33,657 nucleotides of DNA from JAVBPA01 sp031549925 (GTDB lineage Bacteria > Bacillota > Clostridia > Oscillospirales > CAG-272): contig JAVBPA010000115.1 of NCBI GenBank assembly GCA_031549925.1, positions 1-33,657 on the forward strand, given 5' to 3'. The translations under genes were made by a program, and so were the position numbers. The notes beneath the pieces are model-generated. The model was not told the origin of the DNA. It did no database searches and worked only from the letters and a program-made list of their open reading frames with translations. Of this stretch, positions 16,451-23,769 are shown in pieces (the stretch's first letter is position 1; each line of letters begins with the position of its first letter).

Positions 16451-17515
16451 TTTCCGATTCCATAAATAAAGCGAAGCTAAAGTGCAATTAGGCGAATATA
16501 ATTTTTTGTAATTATCGAATTCTTCCCTGCTTATACTATCGAAACCGTACAATTTGCAAATACCCCTTCTGATACCGTAATCTTCATAGCTTAATATATT
16601 TTTTCTTCCGAATGAAAAAATCAGCATCATATCAGCAGTCCATTTTCCGACGCCTCTTAATTTTGTAAGCGTAGAAACAATTTCATCATCAGATTTTGTT
16701 TTCAATTCTTGTAAATCAATTTCTCCGTTTACAATTTTACTAGCTGTATCTTTTATATAGGAAGCTTTATTTTCAGATATACCGCAAAGAGATATATCTC
16801 CGATTTTTACTAGATTTATATTTTCGGGTGTTACTACTAAATTGCTTTTTAATTTATTCCATATAGAATCAGCGGCTTTCATCGATATTTGCTGGTTTAT
16901 TATATTATATACTAAGTTTTCGAATAAATCCGGATTATATTCATATTCCAAAATTCCGGTTTGTTTTATCAGTTCTGAAATTTTATCATCCTTTGATGAT
17001 AAATCATTGTAATCGCTTTCTTTAAAATCAATCCAATTACTGTTCGATTTTTCAAGCTCGAGCAGTTTTTCTTTTATCTTAATATCTGCGGAAAAACCGC
17101 CCAATCCTCCGTTTTTATGTATAACTCTGTGACAAGGAATAAATATCGGAAGAGGATTTTTTCCGTTGGCGTTACCTGCCGCGCGGTATGCTTTATCATT
17201 TCCTGCTATATTTGCTAACTGGCGGTAACTGCGGGTTCTTCCGTAAGGAATTTTTTGAAGATTACTCCATATCATTTTTTGGAAATCACTTCCCTCAGCT
17301 CTTAAAGGGATATCGAAAATGCGTCTTTTTTTATTAAAATATTCAGATAATTGAGTATAAGCCAAGTCAAGTAATTTATTATCTGTTACATTTTCAAATG
17401 TATTTTCCTTGTTTATCGTATTATCAGAAATAAAATCAAGCGATATCAAAGCGTTCAAATCAGAAGTAATTTTTATTTTCCCAACAGGAGTATTATAATA
17501 TTTTATAAATTCCAT
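16445..17515 (-). CDS. Fusion of O6-alkylguanine methyltransferase and AlkA-type DNA glycosylase
   Basis: A 356-residue two-domain repair protein. Residues 1-157 are a methylated-DNA-protein cysteine methyltransferase: the DNA-binding helix YGRTRSYRQLA (91-101), RAAGNANGKNP and the acceptor motif IPCHRVI with C128, then GGLGGFS. After a ~30-residue polar linker, residues about 190-356 form an HhH-GPD glycosylase of the 3-methyladenine (AlkA) type: NIINQQIS (205-211), the hairpin LRGVGKWTADM (286-296) and the catalytic aspartate D312 in SYEDYGIRRG. It therefore joins direct reversal and base excision of alkylation damage. It starts five bases after the endonuclease IV-like gene, whose last codon and stop (AGG TAA) serve as its ribosome-binding site. 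No Ada-type N-terminal regulatory domain is present. Confidence 0.92.
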   Translation of the reverse strand: MEFIKYYNTPVGKIKITSDLNALISLDFISDNTINKENTFENVTDNKLLDLAYTQLSEYFNKKRRIFDIPLRAEGSDFQKMIWSNLQKIPYGRTRSYRQLANIAGNDKAYRAAGNANGKNPLPIFIPCHRVIHKNGGLGGFSADIKIKEKLLELEKSNSNWIDFKESDYNDLSSKDDKISELIKQTGILEYEYNPDLFENLVYNIINQQISMKAADSIWNKLKSNLVVTPENINLVKIGDISLCGISENKASYIKDTASKIVNGEIDLQELKTKSDDEIVSTLTKLRGVGKWTADMMLIFSFGRKNILSYEDYGIRRGICKLYGFDSISREEFDNYKKLYSPNCTLASLYLWNRKS

Positions 17516-17520
17516 TGAAA

Positions 17521-18375
17521 TTACCTTTTTCTTTTTTCATAATATTTTTTCATTTGAAGAGCGTCTTCCGCCATGGTACCGTCTGATTCGCAAATTATAT
17601 TTGGGTATAATTTTTCACATGAAAGAAGTTCCATAAGAGGTTCATATGATGGCCCGAACATTTTATCATCGTTTGTTAAATGTTTTTTTTCACCCGCTGA
17701 AGTGTATTCGATTTTTGAAAAATGACAATGCAGATATTCCGCAGTTTCGGCATTAAGATTATCTGCTATATAAGAAAAAACTTTTAAATAATCTTCTTTT
17801 GTATTAAAAAGATTACCTTTATTTCTTGCGTTCATATGACCGAAATCTACAACCGGAACTAATCTTTCATCCATTTTGCATAATTTTACAACTTCTTCAA
17901 TTGTTCCGAGCTGATTTATTTTTCCCATTGTTTCAAGACCGAATTTAATTTTACTTTCAGCTGTTTCGGATAGAGCTTTAAAAAGAGTATCGGAAGATAA
18001 TTCCATAGCCTCTTCTCTGGATATTTTAGCTGCGCTTCCTGTGTGAATAACTATGATATAAGCACCCATAGCTTCTGCGGCTTCTATACTTTTTTTAATA
18101 TATGATATACTTTTTAATCTTGTTTCAAGTTCAATTCCCGAAAGAGATATAAAATACGGAGTATGAAGAGATAATTTTATATTATATTTTACAGCTTCTT
18201 CACCAATTTTTTCAAACGATTTCATACTTCCGGTTATACCGTTTCCTCCGGAATATTCGTATGAATCAAGTCCCATTTGTGAAATCCGCTGTATTTCCTG
18301 ATACGAATGTTTAAGGCCTCCGTCAAAGAATGATTTTGAATTTCCCGCCGGTCCGAACAAAGGCTTTTCTCTCAT
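17521..18375 (-). CDS. Endonuclease IV-like TIM-barrel protein (Nfo superfamily)
   Basis: A 284-residue protein of the AP-endonuclease/xylose-isomerase-like fold. Candidate metal ligands line up with E. coli Nfo: H71 (SLHTPY), H111 (VIHTG), E148 (GLETMG), D177 and H180 (VVDFGHMNAR), H216 or H218 (LHCHFSK), H232 (EKKHL) and E263 (CESDG). One position departs: Nfo has Asp-x-His at the last zinc site, whereas K230-K231-H232 stands here, so the third metal site may be altered. Its place upstream of the AlkA fusion, whose product is an AP site, supports AP-site cleavage. The ATG overlaps the yqeG stop in ATGA, so translation is coupled. A sugar isomerase role is the main alternative. Confidence 0.82.
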   Translation of the reverse strand: MREKPLFGPAGNSKSFFDGGLKHSYQEIQRISQMGLDSYEYSGGNGITGSMKSFEKIGEEAVKYNIKLSLHTPYFISLSGIELETRLKSISYIKKSIEAAEAMGAYIIVIHTGSAAKISREEAMELSSDTLFKALSETAESKIKFGLETMGKINQLGTIEEVVKLCKMDERLVPVVDFGHMNARNKGNLFNTKEDYLKVFSYIADNLNAETAEYLHCHFSKIEYTSAGEKKHLTNDDKMFGPSYEPLMELLSCEKLYPNIICESDGTMAEDALQMKKYYEKRKR

Positions 18376-18899
18376 TTACTGCTCCGTTCTAAATAATATT
18401 TACTGCTCCGTTTTTTATAATAATACAATATAGGTTTTTCAAGCAGCCTTTTTAACATAAAAAACAATGTCTTTTTATCTTTAATAGGTTTAACTAAAAT
18501 ACAATAGAGTTTCAGGCGTTTACCGGCAAATATATCTGTAAATATTTGATCTCCCACAATTGCGGTTGACCTGTAATCGCTGCCTCTTGCGATCATCGCA
18601 TCGCGAAGCATTTTTCTTGATGGCTTATTGCTTTTAGCATATGCTAAATACCCCAGTTTTTCATTAAAAATTCCAACTCTTTCATAACTGTTGTTTGAAA
18701 TAAAAACCACGGATATTTCATTGTTTTTCAATTTATCAAACCACAAATACAAATCTTGATCCGGTTCCTTTTCATCATATGTAACAAGAGTATTGTCGAT
18801 ATCGCAGATTAATGTTTTTATTCCTCTTGTTTTCAAAGAGCTTATATCAATTTCGTATACATTTTTTAAATATTCATCAGGTAAAAATAAATTTATCAT
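18372..18899 (-). CDS. yqeG: YqeG family HAD-IIIA phosphatase
   Basis: A 175-residue HAD phosphatase matching Bacillus YqeG. Motif I is CDIDNTL (D33 nucleophile, D35 acid), motif II FISNNS (S68), a lysine in KSNKPS (about K92), and motif IV GDQIFTDIFAG (D117, D122). The YqeG family is proposed to dephosphorylate phosphatidylglycerophosphate, the step before cardiolipin synthesis, though substrates are not firmly established. The C-terminal 30 residues are basic and hydrophobic (LLEKPILYYYKKR). They end in an eight-residue near-repeat, RSSKYYLE then RSSK, produced by a 24-bp direct repeat in the DNA (18374 and 18398). It is first in a three-gene operon with two repair genes. The ribosome-binding site is weak. 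Confidence 0.9.
   Translation of the reverse strand: MINLFLPDEYLKNVYEIDISSLKTRGIKTLICDIDNTLVTYDEKEPDQDLYLWFDKLKNNEISVVFISNNSYERVGIFNEKLGYLAYAKSNKPSRKMLRDAMIARGSDYRSTAIVGDQIFTDIFAGKRLKLYCILVKPIKDKKTLFFMLKRLLEKPILYYYKKRSSKYYLERSSK
18374..18421 (-). repeat. 24-bp direct repeat at the 3' end of yqeG
   Basis: The block ATTTACTGCTCCGTT followed by A/T-rich bases occurs at 18374 and again at 18398, exactly 24 bp apart. It preserves the reading frame and adds RSSK to the C-terminus. Confidence 0.8.
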
Positions 18900-18928
18900 T
18901 TATAAATTATTCTTTTCAATATATAAAT

Positions 18929-18947
18929 CGGGCGGTTTATCCGCCCG
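18929..18947. repeat. GC hairpin, first copy of a 17-bp repeat
   Basis: CGGGCGG-TTTAT-CCGCCCG forms a perfect 7-bp stem with a five-base loop. Its first 17 bases recur identically at 19098-19114. It is notable in an A/T-rich genome and lacks a convincing T tract on either strand. Confidence 0.85.
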
Positions 18948-18983
18948 ACACAAAATTTAGACAAAATACAAAGAACGGAATTA

Positions 18984-19066
18984 CGGTCGCTTTTGAAAAA
19001 AGCTCCGCAAAAATTTTGACATAAATAACGTTTTTTGCGGAGCTTTTTTTCCCAAAAAAGCGACCG
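18984..19066. terminator. 83-bp palindromic element, probable bidirectional terminator
   Basis: The outer arms CGGTCGCTTTT (18984-18994) and AAAAGCGACCG (19056-19066) are perfect reverse complements. Inner arms, A6-GCTCCGC-A5 (18996-19013) and T-GCGGAGC-T (19031-19050), are also complementary, around a loop of about 18 bases. The GC core flanked by A and T runs works as a rho-independent terminator in both directions. On the minus strand it lies just after the 19087 gene. The outer pair is unneeded for a simple terminator, which suggests a repetitive palindromic element. Confidence 0.7.
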
Positions 19067-19086
19067 CGTCCACGTAACCTTTATCT

Positions 19087-19833
19087 TCAGTTTGAAACGG
19101 GCGGTTTATCCGCCGCCTGTTTTCTGTATTTATCTGCAAGGAGAGTTATATCTTCCACTAATTTATCAAGATCCGCATCATTTTTTGCAATTGAAGTAAA
19201 TATATTACCATCAAAATCTTTAACATTGAAGCAAGAATATTTAACTGTATTTTTGGTTTCTTTTATATTATATTCGTATTCACCGTTTGTTATAAAAGCT
19301 TTTTCAATGTTAACATATTTAAAAGTTTTTATTTCTTCGGTTTTATAAAGAGAATCAATAAAAGAAAAACGGTAGTTATAACAAATTAAAGTATCTTTTG
19401 TATACATCAGCATTGTGCTGGAATAAATGCTTGAACGAATTTTACCGTCATTCCCTTTTTTCAAAAGAATATCTTCTTTCCCTGTAAAATCGTAATTACC
19501 AAACATATGAGGATCATGCAAAGCTATTACTTTTACATGCTTTTCTTCGAGATTCATTTTTTTAAGTAAGACTTCACGCATAGGTTTAGTATTCCGCTCT
19601 ATTTGCTCTTCAAAGCCCGCTTCATTAGTTCTGCCTCCCAAAGCAGGAAGCAAAAGAACCGCTCCAATTCCCGCAATAACAATTCCTATAACAACAAAAT
19701 AAAATCCGACTAAATTTAAAATAGCTAATACAAAAGGAATAATACCTATAAAAGCTAAACCCGCGCCGACAGTTATCGGCCAATCTTTACCTTTAAAGTA
19801 TTTTAAATTAAACTTGTCATCTTTATAATCCAT
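19087..19833 (-). CDS. Hypothetical membrane protein with two transmembrane helices
   Basis: A 248-residue protein I do not recognise. A short polar N-terminus is followed by two hydrophobic helices (about 20-40 and 44-66), rich in glycine and isoleucine and ending in LLLPALGG. The remaining 180 residues are soluble, mixed alpha/beta with alternating strands (VKVIALHDP, ILLKKGNDGKIRSSIY, TFKYVNIEKAFITNGEYEYNIKE) and a terminal helix (DLDKLVEDITLLADKYRKQ). This pattern could be a PH-like or lipid-binding domain, but that is a guess. The start is supported by AGGAG eight bases before the ATG, and a near-consensus promoter precedes it, so it is likely well expressed as a single gene. The last codons (ADKPPVSN) are encoded by the second copy of the 17-bp GC repeat at 19098-19114, so the C-terminus may have been altered by that element. 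Confidence 0.75.
   Translation of the reverse strand: MDYKDDKFNLKYFKGKDWPITVGAGLAFIGIIPFVLAILNLVGFYFVVIGIVIAGIGAVLLLPALGGRTNEAGFEEQIERNTKPMREVLLKKMNLEEKHVKVIALHDPHMFGNYDFTGKEDILLKKGNDGKIRSSIYSSTMLMYTKDTLICYNYRFSFIDSLYKTEEIKTFKYVNIEKAFITNGEYEYNIKETKNTVKYSCFNVKDFDGNIFTSIAKNDADLDKLVEDITLLADKYRKQAADKPPVSN
19098..19114. repeat. Second copy of the 17-bp GC repeat, inside the gene end
   Basis: CGGGCGGTTTATCCGCC is identical to 18929-18945 and in the same orientation, 169 bp away. It encodes ADKPP of the minus-strand protein. The two copies bracket the palindromic element. Confidence 0.85.
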
Positions 19834-19893
19834 TAAATTTCTCTCCTATTTTTTAAGTTTTTTCGAATACCATACATTATATTTTATGTTTTT

Positions 19894-19922
19894 ATTATAT
19901 CATTTAATTTATATTTTGTAAA
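19894..19922 (-). promoter_or_regulatory. Predicted strong promoter of the 19087 gene
   Basis: Minus-strand TTTACA (19917-19922), 17 bases, TATAAT (19894-19899) with an extended TG. The start is near 19887, leaving a leader of about 50 bases. Confidence 0.7.
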
Positions 19923-20121
19923 GTTTATAATTATTTTTTCCAAAATTTAATAATAAATTTAACAATATATTAACATATCATGTTGCCAATTATTGCTATA
20001 CGATTTCAACATAATATTATTAATTTTTTATTTACAAATTTTCCTGAAATTATAAAAATTATAATTAATATTATTTTATATAATTATTAAACAAATATTA
20101 ATGAATATTAATAAAATAAAC

Positions 20122-20150
20122 TTGACGGATGTCAAATAACAAAGTAAAAT
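20122..20150 (+). promoter_or_regulatory. Predicted promoter of the transporter operon
   Basis: TTGACG (20122-20127), a 17-base spacer and TAAAAT (20145-20150). Transcription near 20157 leaves a 150-nt untranslated leader, unusually long for this window. The spacer starts with GATGTC, and GACGGATGTC is a partial palindrome that could be an operator. Confidence 0.65.
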
Positions 20151-20202
20151 ATTATTAATAAGCATAAAAATTATATTGTAAAATTTATTTTAGAAAGGGT
20201 GT

Positions 20203-20232
20203 ATGCAATTAAACATTATAAAACAATTTTAA
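20203..20232 (+). other. Possible nine-codon upstream open reading frame
   Basis: ATG at 20203 is preceded by GAAAGGG at good spacing and followed by eight sense codons (MQLNIIKQF) and TAA. Its ribosome-binding site is better than that of several real genes here. Whether it is translated, and whether it regulates the operon, is unknown. Confidence 0.3.
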
Positions 20233-20308
20233 TTGTGAATATTGTTTTACATTTAAAAACACACATGTAATAAAAAACTATAATTAAAAACGAAAGAGGT
20301 TATTAACA

Positions 20309-22636
20309 ATGAAAATAAAAATTAAAATTTTACCTTTGATTTGTGCGTTTATATTATCATTGTCTTTTTTATCATGCAATAAAACGGAAAAAACCGATGA
20401 ACCGCAAAAAAAAGAACAGCAAAAAGTAACCAATGTTTATAAATCAACAGTATTAGATATTCCAAAAAATTATAATATCATCGGCGATATAATAATTAAA
20501 GATGATAAAATATCTTTTTTGTGCCAGGAAGTTATTGACGAAACCGATTATAAAGTTAGACATATAATATATTCAATTAATTTAAACGATGAAAACAATG
20601 AAAACTTTGAAGTTGAAGAAATTAAAAGATCATCAGAATATTCTAATATAAATAAAATAGAGTATGATTCTGAAAACAATTTATACATCCTCGAAAGCGT
20701 ATATGATTCCGATACATACGAAAACACTTACACATTAAAAAAATATTCACCGGATGATGAATTGCTTATGGAAATAAATCCCTCCGATTTATTTACCCCT
20801 TCTGACGGAGGAAGCATGTATTCCGGCGGTGGGGGAAACAGTATATATATAAATAATTTTAAAGTTTTAAATGACGGTTCAATGGTTTTTACATCAGACA
20901 TGAATATGTTGTTTGTAACAAAAGAAGGAACAAAATCATTCGAACTTACAGAAGAAGAATTTATCAACAGACTTGCTGTAACATCAGACGGGCAAGCTTT
21001 TCTAACCGTTTATGAAAGAGGAAACGCAGGCGGAGGATATGTCATAAAAAACATTGATGCCGCTAATAAAACATACGGAACAAAAATAACTGCTCCTCCG
21101 AATGTTATTAATATCAGAGAAATTTTTTCGGGAACAGGATATGATTATTTTTTAAGCAACGATACAGGAATTTTTGGTTATAATAAAAACGATACAGAAG
21201 CTACTTTATTATTAGACTGGATAAATTCTGATATTATATCCAATAACATAAACAATATTTATATAAAAGATAAAGAAACCTTTTTTTATACAAAATATGA
21301 TGAAATAGAAAACAGACAAAAAATCATAATGCTTGAAAGAATTCCCGATGAAGAAGTAAAACCTAAATATATTATAACTTTAGCGTATACTAGTTATATT
21401 GATTACATGCTTCCTTATTATATTACAAATTTTAATCAGGCAAGTGATGAATACAGAATTGTATTAAAAGATTATTCTATGTATAACACACAGGAAACAA
21501 ACTGGCAAGGCGGAATGCAGGAGCTTGAAAAAGATATTGTTTCAAATAACAGTCCCGATTTTATTTTCGGTGCGGGAAATGATTTTACAAATTTAATTAA
21601 AAAAGATGTATTCGCGGATATATATCCGTTTATTGACAATGATCCCGATTATTCAAGAAGCTCATTTTTCCCATTTGCATTATCTTCGTTTGAATATAAA
21701 GGCAAACTGACTCAGTTGGTAATAAATATGTCGCTGCAGTCATTATGCGGAAAAACATCAAATTTGAATAACATGAGTAGCTGGAATATATCAGAAATGC
21801 TTGATTACGAAAATAATTTACCCGAAGGGACAAAGTTATTTGATGACACTTATTATACAAAGTCTGCGATGTTACTTAGATTACTTAGAAACGGTATTGA
21901 TAATTATATAAATTATGAAACTCTGACTTGTAATTTTGAAAGCGAAAGTTTTGTAAAACTTCTCGAATACTGTAATAAATATCCTAAAGAAATTGATTAC
22001 AACAACATTGAGTATAATAATGAAGAAGACAGATATTTAAACTACCGCACTGATAAAATAATGGTTAATGATTTTTATTTAAGCGGTATAAGCGAATATT
22101 TAAATATAAAATTCCAATTTAATTTTGAACCCATAACAGTTATAGGATACCCTACAGAATCGGGAAGCGGATTCGTCGTAAATCCCAACACCAGCTTTTT
22201 AATTTTAGAAAATTCTCTTTATAAAGATGGTATTTGGCAATTTTTAAAAGAAGCTATGAAACCGATCGAAACTGCAAGAGGAATGAGGAGTGTTCCCGCA
22301 TTGATAGAATCATTTAATTTAGTGGCTGAAGAAGAAAAAAAATATTCCTATTTCTTTTATTACAACGGAGGCTGGAGTACAAGTTATAGCGAGGACCAAA
22401 TCCAATTTCAAGAAGAAACAAGAACTGACGGAATGCCGGCTAAACTTACGCAGACTGAGATTGATGAATTATTTAATATATTAAATTCTATTAAAACAAG
22501 TCCGAAACCGGATGAAAAAATTATTGAAATTATTACAGAAGAAACAGATCCTTATTTTGCGGGTGATAAAACAGTAAACGATGTTACTAAAATAATTCAA
22601 AGTAAAATTAATATATATATTAATGAAAATTCATAA
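20309..22636 (+). CDS. Large solute-binding lipoprotein A with N-terminal strand-rich domain
   Basis: A 775-residue lipoprotein. The signal peptide ends in lipobox FLSC with lipidated C23. After a charged linker comes TNVYKST, and residues about 45-340 are rich in short strands with repeated KxxxxD-Y-I patterns (NNLYILESVYD, YTLKKYSPDDELLMEI, DYFLSNDTGIFGY), suggesting a beta-propeller-like module. From about residue 350 (KPKYIITLAY) to the end is a family-1 extracellular solute-binding domain: NFNQASDEYRIVL, DIVSNNSPDFIF, KDVFADIYPFID, and a C-terminal WQFLKEA with TDPYFAGDKTVNDVTKIIQ. The closing block is typical of carbohydrate-binding ABC proteins. Ordinary members are about 430 residues, so the N-terminal half is an addition. 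It is first in the operon and paralogous to the protein at 28203. AGAGG precedes the ATG. The ligand is unknown. Confidence 0.87.
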   Translation: MKIKIKILPLICAFILSLSFLSCNKTEKTDEPQKKEQQKVTNVYKSTVLDIPKNYNIIGDIIIKDDKISFLCQEVIDETDYKVRHIIYSINLNDENNENFEVEEIKRSSEYSNINKIEYDSENNLYILESVYDSDTYENTYTLKKYSPDDELLMEINPSDLFTPSDGGSMYSGGGGNSIYINNFKVLNDGSMVFTSDMNMLFVTKEGTKSFELTEEEFINRLAVTSDGQAFLTVYERGNAGGGYVIKNIDAANKTYGTKITAPPNVINIREIFSGTGYDYFLSNDTGIFGYNKNDTEATLLLDWINSDIISNNINNIYIKDKETFFYTKYDEIENRQKIIMLERIPDEEVKPKYIITLAYTSYIDYMLPYYITNFNQASDEYRIVLKDYSMYNTQETNWQGGMQELEKDIVSNNSPDFIFGAGNDFTNLIKKDVFADIYPFIDNDPDYSRSSFFPFALSSFEYKGKLTQLVINMSLQSLCGKTSNLNNMSSWNISEMLDYENNLPEGTKLFDDTYYTKSAMLLRLLRNGIDNYINYETLTCNFESESFVKLLEYCNKYPKEIDYNNIEYNNEEDRYLNYRTDKIMVNDFYLSGISEYLNIKFQFNFEPITVIGYPTESGSGFVVNPNTSFLILENSLYKDGIWQFLKEAMKPIETARGMRSVPALIESFNLVAEEEKKYSYFFYYNGGWSTSYSEDQIQFQEETRTDGMPAKLTQTEIDELFNILNSIKTSPKPDEKIIEIITEETDPYFAGDKTVNDVTKIIQSKINIYINENS

Positions 22637-22666
22637 TATTGTATTATAATAAAAAACAATAAAAAT

Positions 22667-22703
22667 TTTAAGGGGAAACATAAAAAAATGTATTCCCCTT
22701 AAA
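22667..22703 (+). promoter_or_regulatory. Strong intercistronic hairpin after binding protein A
   Basis: TTTAAGGGGAA (22667-22677) pairs perfectly with TTCCCCTTAAA (22693-22703), and ACAT/ATGT extends the stem into the loop. No T run follows, so it is more likely a message-stabilising or partial-termination hairpin that lets the binding protein be made in excess over the permeases. Confidence 0.6.
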
Positions 22704-22824
22704 TTAAATATATTTAAATTATAAAAAAGTATATTTTAAACAGATTTTTTATATTAATAAATCGGAACAAATTTATATATAAAACGTCATATACCAGTAG
22801 ATAATTTAATGGGGAAAAGTAATT

Positions 22825-23769
22825 ATGACGGATTTTCCAGCAAATAAAAATATTGATAATTCAGTAAATAAAAACAAAAAAGAACGTAAAATAAAAAAAA
22901 TAAAACATATGGAACGCCGTGAGAGGTTCACAACATCATTGTTTTTGATTCCAAGTATTTTAGGTGTTCTTTTATTTTTTGTTATTCCCTTTATAGTGGT
23001 TATATACTATTCTTTTATAGATAACGCTTTTAACAAGGAATTTATTTTTTTTGAAAATTACATAAAATTATTTAAAAACAGCGCGTTTATGCAAGCGGTT
23101 AAAAATACGGTTCGTTTTTCTCTAATATCAGTTCCGTTAGCGGTTGTTTTGTCATTATTGCTTGCGATAATTTTAGAAAACAATATACCTTTCCGAACAC
23201 AATTCAGAACAATTTTTATAACACCTTTAATGGTTCCGGTAGCTTCTATTGTTTTGATATGGCAGGTCATCTTCCACCAAAACGGCGCATTAAACGAATT
23301 AACAGCCTTATTCGGAGCGGCTCCTATAGACTGGCTTAAAAGTGATTACAGTCAAATAGTAATTGTTATTTTATATCTTTGGAAGAATATCGGTTATAAT
23401 ATGATATTGTTCATGGCTGCTCTATCGAATATCCCAAAAGATATTATAGAAGTCGCAACGATAGAGGGAGCATCTTCCATACAAAGATTTTTTTATATAA
23501 AATTGCGGTATTTGTCGTCGAGTATATTTTTTGTGGCAATATTGTCGCTAATAAATTCATTCAAAGTGTTCCGCGAAGTTTATTTGCTGACGGGTTCTTA
23601 TCCGTATGACAGATTATATTTATTACAGCATTTTATGAATAATACATTCGGTTCGCTTGATTATCAAAAATTATCGGCAGCTGCTCTTATAATGAGTGTG
23701 GTTATGGTAGTAATAATAGGAATAATGCTTTTAATTGACGACAGAGTCGGAGGAGAAATTGAGGAATAA
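22825..23769 (+). CDS. ABC sugar permease, MalF/UgpA type
   Basis: A 314-residue inner-membrane permease with about six helices. A charged 35-residue N-terminus precedes the first helix (LFLIPSILGVLLFFVIPFIVVIYYSF), and the characteristic FFENYIKLF and NTVRFSLISVPLAVVLSLLLAI segments follow. The EAA loop, which contacts the ATPase, is EVATIEGASSIQRFFYIKL starting at E209. It forms a heterodimer with the next gene product, overlapping it by one base (TAATG). Together with the lipoproteins they make a CUT1-like carbohydrate importer, but no ATPase gene is in the operon. GGGG lies about ten bases before the ATG. The 188-base gap upstream contains a hairpin but no evident promoter. Confidence 0.93.
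   Translation: MTDFPANKNIDNSVNKNKKERKIKKIKHMERRERFTTSLFLIPSILGVLLFFVIPFIVVIYYSFIDNAFNKEFIFFENYIKLFKNSAFMQAVKNTVRFSLISVPLAVVLSLLLAIILENNIPFRTQFRTIFITPLMVPVASIVLIWQVIFHQNGALNELTALFGAAPIDWLKSDYSQIVIVILYLWKNIGYNMILFMAALSNIPKDIIEVATIEGASSIQRFFYIKLRYLSSSIFFVAILSLINSFKVFREVYLLTGSYPYDRLYLLQHFMNNTFGSLDYQKLSAAALIMSVVMVVIIGIMLLIDDRVGGEIEE

Larger units (their letters stand above)
19923..20308. other. Intergenic A/T-rich region and leader of the 20309 operon
   Basis: No gene is seen. The first 200 bases are extremely A/T-rich with no clear motif. A plus-strand promoter lies at 20122-20150, and the leader from about 20157 to 20308 holds a nine-codon open frame (20203-20232). It also holds the weak inverted repeat AAAACAAT (20220-20227) / ATTGTTTT, which could form an A/T hairpin. 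Confidence 0.6.

Noticed and set aside
20151..20308. Known riboswitch in the leader of the transporter operon
   Set aside because: The leader is nearly all A and T and shows none of the conserved riboswitch cores I can recognise.
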